A DNA stretch of 64,000 nt from Takakia lepidozioides (taxonomy: Eukaryota; Streptophyta; Takakiopsida; Takakiales; Takakiaceae). The notes beneath the pieces were generated by a model. It did not search any database. It worked only from the letters and a program-made list of their open reading frames with translations, and had not been told where the DNA came from. Shown here in pieces: positions 32,613 through 42,664 of the stretch. Every line of letters starts with the position of its first letter. The stretch's first letter is position 1. The stretch spans positions 33,000,042 through 33,064,041 of the forward strand of contig CM060734.1 of the NCBI GenBank assembly GCA_030704615.1, in the 5' to 3' direction. Position numbers and translations under genes: made by a program.

Positions 32613-32974
32613 GTCAGCAAATGTGGCCCCGAATCACGGGTGCAATCAATGTGCAATGGTTCATGGAGTCGTTGAGTCGACTACATATTCACTTTAATGA
32701 ATAAATATCTTTATTCCATTAATCAAATTATGTATGAAATTTTTTTAGTCGCATGTGCACTAATTAGAACCACTTGTAATTTCTGTTTTTTCAAATTTTA
32801 TGTATTTACGCAATTAATTAAATAGCCCGGATTTTTGCTACGACTCCGGAGTCGTTGACCCTACTTCTGCCCACCGTCTGAAATGCCCCCGTGGGCCCAC
32901 ATTGTCCGTTTTGACTCTCCAATAGTCCGGCTTACTGCCAAGTGGTTCCCGGAGTGGTTGGCGGACACCCAGTC
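32613..32974. other. AT-rich gap, no gene seen
   Basis: AT-rich to about 32830, then mixed sequence. No ORF, repeat or RNA gene is recognised. Confidence 0.5.
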
Positions 32975-33845
32975 GATTCGGAAAAGAAACGAATGCTTCT
33001 AGTGTTACCATACACTATGATAGGGGGAAGATTGTATAAGCTAGGACCTGATGGAGTTCTTAAACGATGCTTGTACCACCATGAAGTAAATAAAGTTTTG
33101 GAAGAAGTTCATAAAGGAGTGGCTGGAGGACAATTTGGAGATGAGACTACCTGTAGAAAAATACTACTTGCAGGTTACTGGTGGCCTACTTTGTTCAAGG
33201 ATGTACACAAGTATTGCAAGAGTTGTGATGAGTGTCAGAGGCTAGGACCTTTGCAAAGATCTGGGAAGATGGCTTTGCATTCTACAATGCCTTCTGAGCC
33301 ATTTCAGAAATGGGGACTAGACTTTGTTGGACCAATTAATCCACCAGCCAGGAATATACAGAACAAGTATATAATCATAGCCACTGATTATACTATAAAG
33401 TGGGTGGAAGCTAAGGCTCTCACGGACAACACAACTAAGTCCACAGCAAGGTTATTGTATAAGAACATACTCACAAGATTTGGCTGTCCCCTGGAATTTA
33501 TCAGTGACCAGGGAAGTCACTTCATTAATGAGACCGTAGAACTATTGACTAAAGAGTTCATGATTGTGCACAGGAAGAGTATAACCTATTACCCACAGGG
33601 CAATAGGCATGCAGAGGCCACCAACAAAATACTATGCACTATCTTGGCTAAGATAGTCAATGTAAACAGAACGGATTGGGATACAAAGCTGCTGACAGCT
33701 TTGTGGTTATACAGGACTTCATATAAAGTCACAACCAAGTATACACCATTCCAATTAGTTTATGGATGGAAGCTTTACTACCAGTGGAATTCTTATTACC
33801 TGCTATGAGAATGGAATGGGGAAGGAGAATGGATTTGGAGTCCAA
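32975..33845 (+). pseudogene. Integrase fragment (element H)
   Basis: Plus-strand piece of the same family as element A: zinc motif (HHEVNKV ... CDECQRLG), LDFVGPINPPARN, SDQGSHF, and NRHAEA where the family has NGQAEA; the catalytic Glu is kept. Frame is clean until a one-base deletion near 33765 (VYG then MEALLPVEF). Truncated at both ends; no LTRs. Confidence 0.88.
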
Positions 33846-34389
33846 GGTCTACCTATCAACACTTTACCCCCCACCTCACCATCCCCACAACTCACCATCC
33901 ATTTCATTGAACTCATATTTTGCCATGATTGTTATCCAAACGATTCAATCTTAGAAAAACGTCAAAAATATGCCCCGCTTATTCCGAAGGCGTGGCTGGA
34001 AAATCGGCCCGTTAACTGTCATCACAGCCGGCACTCGAGGTGGCATTCATAATGTCAGTATCACGGACATACATGATAACTTCCAAATTCCCATTCTTCC
34101 CATCCACAAATGTTTCAAAGAAATCCATCTCACGGCACTCCGTTCACTCACAGCTATTATCACCAACAAACACCAACTGGAATCCGGCACTTCAAACGCA
34201 CCTTAGGTCCCCCGGGATACCCCTGGGTACCTAGGGGTACCCTCGCCCCCTCCATTCTTAGCGGTCACCTGGTGTCCCCCTGGACACTTTTTTGTTATAG
34301 GGCCCACCCCCGAAAGGGGGCAGTAGCCGCAAGGTGAAGTGGCTCTTAGTTACGCCGGCCTCAGCCGGAGTCTTCTCTCTCTCTCTGGG
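33846..34389. other. Unassigned region with GC-rich inverted repeats
   Basis: No gene recognised. 34206-34250 has self-complementary tracts (TACCCCTGGGTACCTAGGGGTA) and 34305-34320 CCCCCGAAAGGGGG, a perfect hairpin; GCCGGCCTCAGCCGG lies at about 34356-34370. Could be the end of an unrecognised mobile element. Confidence 0.4.
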
Positions 34390-35433
34390 GCTTGCAAATA
34401 GTGAGTGAGAGAGAATGTACTTTCACCCCGTCCATCTTTGCGTCACTGCGTAAGAAATAAAGCTAGCGTATAGTCTGTGATATCCGCCATAGCTACAAAG
34501 CTATAGTTTTGATTGTCCCTCCCGTCGAGACGTTGGTTATTCGGAGCAACCCCTACTCTTCCGCTCATAACTTTTTTAATTTCTTGTTCTTGTTTCTTGG
34601 AGGGAACCATTTGCATGAAATTCACGTTCCTGATTGGCTGTTGCCTCATCGGGTAACTTCTCAATTTTACCCCCATATGTTCATATTCCTACTTGGAATG
34701 CCCACTAGGTCAGCACATGTGGCAAAGGTCCCCCTTTGCTATATGCGTAAAGGGTTCCGTTACCTGCCCCCTGGATGCATTAATGGGCCCGTAATTAGTT
34801 TCGGCTGATGTACCGGGTAAGTACTTTGACGGCCTTGTTTGTCTTCTTGCATGATGGCGCCCGCTATTGCAATACATGCAATGTGGAGTGCTTTGCCCCT
34901 TAGACCACGTGTTCAAATTCAAACACTCTCTCGTCTCCCTCTGTCTGCATGGCTTATTCTCCGAGTTTGACTTCCAAGCTGCCCTTACACTTACCGGCCA
35001 TTTTTCTGACGTTAACCCGCGTCCACCTATCACTGACCCTATGGACTGTGCAACCTGTGTGGGCTGTGTTGGGCTGTGACAGGCTGTGTCACACTATGGT
35101 GAGCTGTGATGTGTTGTGTCAAACTGTGGTGAGTTGTGATGTGCTGTGTTACACTGTGGTGGGCTGTGGTGGCTGTGTGAACACCCGCCTTTCCTGCTAA
35201 GGCCATACACATTCGGCTTTACGACAAGTGTTTCATGCTCCGTTGGTGTTACTGGTGTAATCTGTGACTGCATCTGTGTTTCAAGATGCAGATCATGTTG
35301 CAATGGTTTATCATGGATACCACTGTATCCCTTCAACTTATTGGCATTGACTCTACCAAGCATCTCTTTGTTAACGGTTTGTAACATGGCTGTGTTGTTA
35401 TCATACATCTTCTGTATGACGTAAGGTCCTTTC
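34390..35433 (-). pseudogene. Element F fragment: integrase C-terminus to small conserved ORF
   Basis: Minus strand: MYDNNTAMLQTVNKEMLGRV and KLKGYSGIHDKPLQHDLH of the integrase end (35408 down), a short His/Ser repeat tail (35045-35180), the spacer, and MADITDYTLALFLTQ (about 34443-34490). It is cut by the start of E's LTR at 35434 in the middle of GGTCCTTTC(C)ATGG, so E inserted here. Confidence 0.85.
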
Positions 35434-36391
35434 TGTTAGAGGGCTGCTTAGGACTTAGACGCTTTTACGGGTTCTGTGGGGTACCCTTAATTTTTGTGCA
35501 GACTAAGACCAATAGGAGCCTTAGGGGTGGCAGCAGCAGGCTTTAGAGGGTTTACACAGCCCGCCACAGTTTCGCACAGCTTCACACAACCCGACACAGC
35601 TTCGCACAGCTTTACACAGCCAATCACAGCCCGCCATAGCTTCACACAGCTTTACACAGCCAGTCACAGCCCGCCACAGCTTCACACAACCCGACACAGC
35701 CCGACACAGCTTTACACAGCCAGTCACAGCTCGACACAGCTTGACATAGCCTGTCACAGTTTATGGGGAATAGTTATCATTGACAGGGAACGACTGTGAG
35801 GGAATGACATCTGTAGAGGGAACGTGTTACTTCAGGGGTGACGGTTAGTTAGTTAGGTGGTTAGAACAGCTTGCGGGTAGATTAGGAGAGCGGCAACGGG
35901 AAGGGGATCACTTCACGGGGAGGGCTTCTTGGTCAAGCATGAGAGGAGATCAGGCGGAGAGCAAGAACGAGAGCACGGAGAAGGAGGAAAGATGAACAGT
36001 AGATGCTTATTACATGCAAAGCTGTAGTGATACTGTAGGGTAGATTAGAGTCACCATGGCATTGGCCTGATACCTGATAAATCATAATCTGATACTTATT
36101 CGATACAATCACACTGTGTAGAGAGACAAGAGTGAAGCTGTGGAATGAATGCATGATTAACTGGAACTTAGTAGATTCTGAAGCAATCTGATGCTTCAGT
36201 ATACACGGTAAGGTAAATTGATAACATGAAGACAAGAAGGAATACAAATAGGAAGCACAACCATGATTCACTAGCTGCAGGTCATGACTGGTTGTTCTGA
36301 GCGGGCTGAGTGCTTAGAAATATCCAACTCTTCTATCTTGGAGTTTCCATCTCGGACAGCGAAGGGATGGGTGAGTAAAAGCCGCTCAACA
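35434..36391 (+). repeat. 5' LTR of element E
   Basis: 958 bp, TGTTAGAGGGCTGC to GCCGCTCAACA. Contains the GCTGTG-type minisatellite in reverse (CACAGC) at about 35555-35760. Inside its last 108 bp lies the ATG of ORF1. Confidence 0.9.
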
Positions 36392-36979
36392 TTTGGCGAC
36401 CACACTGGGGAACTGGGTCATGAACAACCAGATGTGACAGGCAACTGGTGGGATTATGGTGGTTGGAGAATTAAAGAATTTGATGTGAATGAAATTCCTT
36501 GTGAAACTGAGAAGGAAAGACTGTCCAAACAATTCTTTCAGAGGTTCTTGGAATTGCCAGACGGTTGTAAGGAAAACATTCTTAAGAGAGTGCATGATGC
36601 TGACCCTGAGTGGGGTTTGGAGAAAGGAGTGATAAAGATTTATCAGGTGGCCTGTAGAGGAAGAGCACGTTGGTTACCAACACTGGTTTATGTGATAGCA
36701 TTGCTATCCATTAAGCGAGTAGAGTTTGAAGGCTGGGAGGAAAGGAAGGTGAATGTTTATACTCATATGCATGAGGAGCTTGTATTGGTAAAGAATTGGA
36801 TTCCAAAGGATATTCTATGGATCAAACTCACACCAAGAACAGCTTTCCAGACTTGTTTGCCATATGGTTATATGGTAACGGAGACTTCTAGTATAGCCAA
36901 GGGTGCATTGAAGCTTGAAAGAAACCCAGGTATATACGAGAGATACTACAGAAGAGAGTTTTGGTTATTGCCACATTAA
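36284..36979 (+). CDS. ORF1 of element E (starts inside the LTR)
   Basis: Complete 231-codon frame, ATG MTGCSERAECLEISNSS in the LTR, running without a stop through the LTR end and primer site into the conserved ORF1 body (FFQRFLELPDGCKENIL, VACRGRARWLPTLVYVIALL, YYRREFWLLPH) and ending TAA 20 bp before the gag ATG. Best preserved ORF1 copy in the window. Function unknown. Confidence 0.75.
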   Translation: MTGCSERAECLEISNSSILEFPSRTAKGWVSKSRSTFGDHTGELGHEQPDVTGNWWDYGGWRIKEFDVNEIPCETEKERLSKQFFQRFLELPDGCKENILKRVHDADPEWGLEKGVIKIYQVACRGRARWLPTLVYVIALLSIKRVEFEGWEERKVNVYTHMHEELVLVKNWIPKDILWIKLTPRTAFQTCLPYGYMVTETSSIAKGALKLERNPGIYERYYRREFWLLPH

Positions 36980-36999
36980 AGAAATGAAAGACATGGGAC

Positions 37000-38715
37000 A
37001 TGAGTGATGAAAGAGAAGCTAGACTCTAAAGATATTCAGCAAAAAGAGAAAGTTATCTGAAAGCTAATTATCCATATCTTTGGGAGAGAGGAATAGACAT
37101 AGGGGAATCATCTGGACCTCTCACACCATTAAGATCAGAGAGTACATCACCCATACTGGAAGAATTAGAGTTGGATGCCACTCCTTCTTTTTCTTTGCAA
37201 GAAAGATTAAGGGAATTGGTACAAGAAGAAGATCACCACGAGGTGAAAGATCTGAGGTACATCCTTGGATAAAATATTTGACAGAAATCTTTGATAAGAG
37301 TTGGCATGGAACACCAAAAGCAGGAGTTCCAGTTTTTGAGACGGAAGACGAAGAAGGAGGAGAGGATGTGGCAGAGCCAACGGAGAGTTCAGACTCTCCA
37401 ACACCATTACAGTTGAGTTACATGAGTGAAGAAGAAACCCAAGGGCAGAACTTGGAGGATGAAAATAGAGAGAAGAAATTGGAAGAGGAAGAGTATGAAG
37501 AAGTAGACCCAACAGCTGAGGTTGAGACTACAACTAGGACATCCCAACCCGTTGGACCTGGATCAAGTGGAGCACTTGGATCACAGGCCAACGAAGGTGT
37601 CGGCTCAGGGGGATCAGGCGGGCAGCCTGGATCTGGCTCCGGGGGGACAGGGAGTGTGGGAAGTAGTGCAACTGGAGCTGGGAATACTGTGAATATAGTG
37701 GGGCCAGTAGCAGGGAGTGCTCAAGGGCCAGCACTTGGTGGAAGTTCCACCACAACTACACTAGGTCCTCAAGGACCAGCACCAGCAAGGGGGCCAGCAC
37801 CTGTCAGTGGGCAGGGGGTAGGGCCACAGATGGCGTTACAATCAACACGGGCAAAACCACCTTTTCCAATATATTCAAGAAAAGGGGATCCTGATGTACA
37901 CATTAGCCAATTTGAGCACATGTGTATTGTAAACAATGAGAATGACGATGATGCCAAGATGAGATTGTTTCCTTGTTCACTTATAAAGAAAGCAAGTGAA
38001 TGGTATGCAAGATTCCTTGATAATCATTTCCTAACCTGGAATGGCTTGAATACAACATTCCGAAATAGGTTCAGGACAAGTAAAACTGAGGATGAAGTGT
38101 ATGGAAGTTTACAACAGTTAAAGCAAAAGAAGCATGAAACTGTTGAGGAGTATATGGAAAAGATGGAATTGATGATGAAAAAACTAGCTGCTGTACCAGC
38201 ACCAGGTTTACAGAAGACTTGGTTTGTGAGTGGACTAAGACCAGAGTTGCAAAAGAAAGTGGATATGTTACCTCATAATATAGTGGAGGAGGCATTTGAA
38301 ACAGCGAACATAATTGAGCAATTGGGAATGCTCAGGAGAGACAAAATGGATGATGAGGACTCTGAGGATGAGTCAGATGAGGAAGAAGAGCAAGAGCTGA
38401 AAAGGAAGAGTAAGAGGAAGGAAAAGTTGAAGAGGGATAACTATGAGAAAAGATTAGAAGAAATCTTGAAGAAGTATGCCACAGAGGCTGCAACACATTG
38501 GAGGAAGGGTGTTTGGTGTGCAAAATGCCAGAATGAAGGCCATACCACCACTGAATGTCACATGAAGGAGAAACACTGTACTATCTGTAAAATGGATAAC
38601 CATTCTACTGAGAATTGTTACTACAACAGAAAGACAGCAGCTAGAGAACCTAGGCAAGTAAGGGTGCATCAAGTGCAGCCCCAGCCAAGAAGAAACAGTG
38701 ATCAGGACCACTATG
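37000..38715 (+). pseudogene. Gag of element E
   Basis: ATG at 37000 (MSDEREARL) but TAA at codon 10 and a one-base deletion near 37235; from RGERSEVHPWIK the frame is open to 38715. Acidic N-terminus, Gly/Ser linker, capsid-like domain (MRLFPCSLIKKASEWY) and two CCHC knuckles (CAKCQNEGH.., CTICKMDNH..) are intact. The third knuckle is lost with the truncation. Confidence 0.88.
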
Positions 38716-41700
38716 AGGTAAGTAAGGGTGCATCAAGACGCGACATTTGCACTTTATGCGACTCCGATCAAAACCACAACAAACCAAGGTACTTCGACAT
38801 TACCCACTCAATATCAAGATTTCAATGATGTCTTCGAGAAGAAAAATGCAGACACGTTGCCAGAATATCGACTTTATGATTGTGCAATTGAGTTGCAAGA
38901 AGGAGCTCAACCACCATTCGGCCCGATCTACAATTTATCTCAGACAGAGCTGACTGCTTTACGTGAATACGTTGATGAAAATTTGTCAAAGAATTTCATT
39001 CGACATTCGAAATCACCCGCGGGAGCACCTATCTTATTTGTGAAGAAGAAAGACGGATCGTTACGCATGTATGTGGACTATCGTGAGCTCAACAAAGTCA
39101 CTATAAAAAATCGTTACCCACTACCGCTAATTTCTGGACTCCTCGAACAACTTGGACGAGCAAATTTTTTCACAAAGATCGACTTGAGAAGAGCTTACAA
39201 CCTTGTACGAATAAAAGAATGAGACGAATGAAAGATTGTTTTTCGCACAAGGTACGGACATTTCGAATACAGTGTTATGTCTTTCGGTCTTACAAATGGT
39301 CTAACAATTTCTCAACACATGATGAATGATATCTTTTGAGAATTTTAGATGACTTTGTAGTCATCTATTTGAACGACATTTTGATATTTTCACAGAATGA
39401 AGAAGAACATGGTCGTCATGTACGCCTTCTCCTTAATAAATTGAGGGAAAAAAGACTATATGTCAAGTTGGAAAAATATTTTTTCCACCAAGGCTACATT
39501 ATTTCCAACAAAGGAATATTTATGGATCAGAAGAAAATACAAACCATCATCGAGTGGATTAAACCAACTTCGGTCCGAGATGTACAATGTTTTCTAGGAT
39601 TTGCAAATTTCTATAGAATCTTCATCAATGACTACTCCAAAATTGTTGTACCATTGACATGACTCACATGGAAGAACAAATTTGTATGGGACGAGAAGGC
39701 TGACCAAGCATTTGAAAGGCTGAAGAAGGCATTTACAACAGCTCCAATACTGGTACATGCAGACCCATCTAAACCATTCTTTTTGGAAGCAAATGCATCG
39801 GACTTTGCACTTAGCGCGGTACTATCTCAATTTGGTACAGATGGCCGACTTCACCCTGTTGGTTTTTATTCTCGCAAATTTTCCGCTGCGGAGATCAGTT
39901 ATGAAATCCATGACAAAAAACTTCTAGCAATTATCGATGCTTTTGAGGAGTGACGTCATCTATTGGAGGGAGCTAAACATCATGTCACAGTCTATACCGA
40001 TCACAAAAATCTCGAGTATTTTATGAGTGCTCGTGTTTTGAATCGACGTCAAGCGCGATGGAGTATGTCACTAGCAAGGTTTGATTTTGTTATTACCTAC
40101 CGTCCCGGACATCTTCAAGGAAAATCAGATACTCTTTCTCGACGATAGTATCTTGTGCCAAAAGAAATGGATGCAGCTTTTGATCAACAGAAATCCATCA
40201 TCTTGAAACCAGCAAATCTCCAATTGAATATGTTATCCATGTCCACCTATGATGATGTAGAGATCATAAAGGAGATTCAGCAAGCACTGAAGAGCGACAA
40301 ATTTGCTACGACACTACGAAGTCAACTAAATCGACCTCGAGACAACCCACATGTTACAAACGACTTCGAATTCAAAGACGGCTTACTTTATTTCAAGGGA
40401 CTTCTCTATGTACCTCCAGGACCTACACGACTTTGAATTCTTCAAACGTGTCATGATCTTCCGGTTGCAGGACATTTCGACTTCAACAAAACAATGGAAT
40501 TGATATCCAGAGACTACTGGTGGCCACAGATGTGGAAACTTGTGAAAGAATTTATAAAATCTTGCGACACGTGTGCTAGAACGTAGGGACCACAACATCG
40601 ACCTTACAGTCTTCTTCAACCATCATCCATTCCCAAGGATCCATGGTCGTCCGGGTCTATGGACTTTATTACGGACCTTCCAATTTCCAAGATCACCGAT
40701 TCAATCCTAGTTATTGTAGATCGTTTTACGAAGATGACACATTTCATTCCATGTAATAAGACGGTTACCGGCGAGGAAACTGCAAGATTCTTCCTCAATA
40801 ATATCTACTGCATTCATGGACTCCCGAAGGACATCGTATCTGATCGAGGACCACCGTTCATATCAAATTTCTGGAGGGGATTATTTCACATATTGGATAC
40901 TAAGATCAACCTCTCTACAGCTAATCATCCACAAATTGATGATCAAACCGAACGTGTAAACCAGATTTTGGAGCAGTATCTTCGATGTACGATAAATTAT
41001 CACCAAGATAATTGGACGAACCTTCTGTCATTGGCTGAGTTTGCCTACAACAACACTATACATTTTTCGACCAAACAAACTCCATTTTTCTCCAATTATG
41101 GTCATCATCCTCGAGCAAACATTTTCCTCATGAAGACTGTTGGAAGCCTTGCTGCATAAAACCTTGCTACTCATCTCGCTGATTCACAATGAGCTTACAT
41201 TCCACCTCGCAGAAGCTCAAAAACAATACAAGAAGTATGCAGATCAACGTCACCAACTCCAACCCCAGTTCAAGGTCGGAGATTGTGTGTGGCTTCTTCG
41301 ACGTGACATATAAACCTCGCGACCATTAAGGAAGTTGGATTATCAACGCCTGGGACCATTCAACAAATTATTCGACAAATAAATCCGGTCAGTTTTCGGC
41401 TTGAACACCCACAAAGTATGCGCATCCATCCAGTCTTTCATGTTTCATTATTGGAGTTGTATCATCAATCGAATATTCTAGGGAGAGTCTCCCACCACCT
41501 CCACCAATCGAAGTCAATCAGGAAATTGAGTATGAAGTCGACGAAGTCCTAGACTCTCGCATCAAATATAAACGTCTTGAGTATTTCGTACATTGGAAAG
41601 GCTACGACATCAGCGAACGAACGTGGGAACCTTCATCCAACCTCGCCAATGCATCTGACAAAGTCCTAGAGAGTTTCATCAACGATATCCAGCTAAGCCT

Positions 41701-41727
41701 CAAGCTACACGTCAATGAGACGTCATA
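38716..41727 (+). pseudogene. Element G: chromovirus pol with chromodomain, degenerate
   Basis: Unlike the A family. RT ([31 protein letters not shown]; catalytic motif changed to YLND at ~39370), RNase H ([38 protein letters not shown]), integrase (HFDFNKTMELI.RDYWWP, CDTC, MDFITDLPI, SDRGPPF, DDQTERVNQ) and a C-terminal chromodomain ([26 protein letters not shown] at 41520-41620, listed here only in part: FVHWKGYD). At least seven stops or frameshifts. The phrasing is that of fungal-type/Tcn1-like chromoviruses. No LTR, gag or protease detected. Confidence 0.88.
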
Positions 41728-41954
41728 ACGATGATGTCAGCCAAGTTAGCTTCAAGGTGAAGACTCCATATTCAATGTACCTGATACACGCTAAGGAGGA
41801 AGGAACACCATGCAAATTTGGTTTTCCAGCTTCATAATGTTTTTTTTTTTTTTTTTTTTTTTTTTTCAATTCAATAGCCCAAAATTGTGGGGCCCTTCTC
41901 AATTTTCTGGTTCTTGGGTTAGGTCTCTTGATTTGCACTTAAGTTACTCTCTAC
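41728..41954. other. Downstream of element G, with a poly(T) run
   Basis: No gene. A run of about 27 T at 41840-41866 within AT-rich DNA; no LTR recognised. Confidence 0.6.
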
Positions 41955-42140
41955 TATCAACTCCCGCCCTAAGTGGTTGGGTGTTTGTGCCTTGTCTGTG
42001 CATAACCTAGGTGATCCTGGGTTCGATCCTTCAACATGTGCCTTCAAACCGTCCATTGGGCCCTCGATGGCCTGTGTGTTGAGCAGTAGGCTTTGTAAAT
42101 TCACTGGACGTTAAAGAAACTTTGTCTTATCTTATCTTTA
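41955..42140 (+). mobile_element. Probable tRNA-derived SINE
   Basis: TAAGTGGTTGGGTG near 41970 resembles an RNA polymerase III A box and GGGTTCGATCC at 42019-42029 is a good B box, about 50 bp apart. The unit ends in a CTTATC-type tail (TTGTCTTATCTTATCTTT). No tRNA cloverleaf is complete, so SINE is preferred over a tRNA gene. Confidence 0.55.
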
Positions 42141-42390
42141 TCTTCTTCATGATAGTACATTCTGGCTTTTTCTCTCTGCTTCATTGATCTCAAAACTTTC
42201 TTTCTTTATGTTTTCTTTGTACTCTTGGTTACGAGGCAGTCTTCCCACTATAAGCTCCATGGCCTCTTGGTGGTTATTTTTTCACCCTCTCTAATCAACA
42301 ACTGCCACAATTTTAAAAATAAATAAAAATAAAAATAACCAGTTCTCAACCAGCTACGGTTATCTTCGTGTCCGGTAATTCCTCATTGAG

Positions 42391-42479
42391 GCGGACATTA
42401 GATTTTTTGACCTTTGGCACACACACACATATACCGGGTTGGGATCCGCCAAGGGTTTGAAGCCAAATCTAATGTCCGC
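42391..42479. repeat. 15-bp inverted repeat, possible small hairpin element
   Basis: GCGGACATTAGATTT at 42391-42405 and its exact complement at 42465-42479, with a (CA)n tract between. Flanking 42141-42390 and 42480-42664 are AT-rich with no gene. Confidence 0.6.
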
Positions 42480-42664
42480 TCAACATTAGTACAAACCTTA
42501 AATAAAACATAATTAATTTTTTTTTTATCAAATGACATAGAAAAAATAAAAATAAACAATAAATATCATTCCATTATCCGTCAAATAGGTTGTATACTTA
42601 CAACAAATATTTTTGAAGAATTGACTGTAAAGATGAATTACAATAAATTTATTGACCATTAATC

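Larger units (their letters stand above)
35434..38715 (+). mobile_element. Element E: 5' LTR, ORF1 and gag of the same family
   Basis: LTR 35434-36391, primer site 36394-36410 (TGGCGACCACACTGGGG), ORF1 and gag in the plus direction. The element breaks off in gag after CACTATG at 38715, where a 22-bp near-copy of upstream gag (AGGTAAGTAAGGGTGC...) links it to the unrelated chromovirus G. No 3' LTR in the window. Confidence 0.9.
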
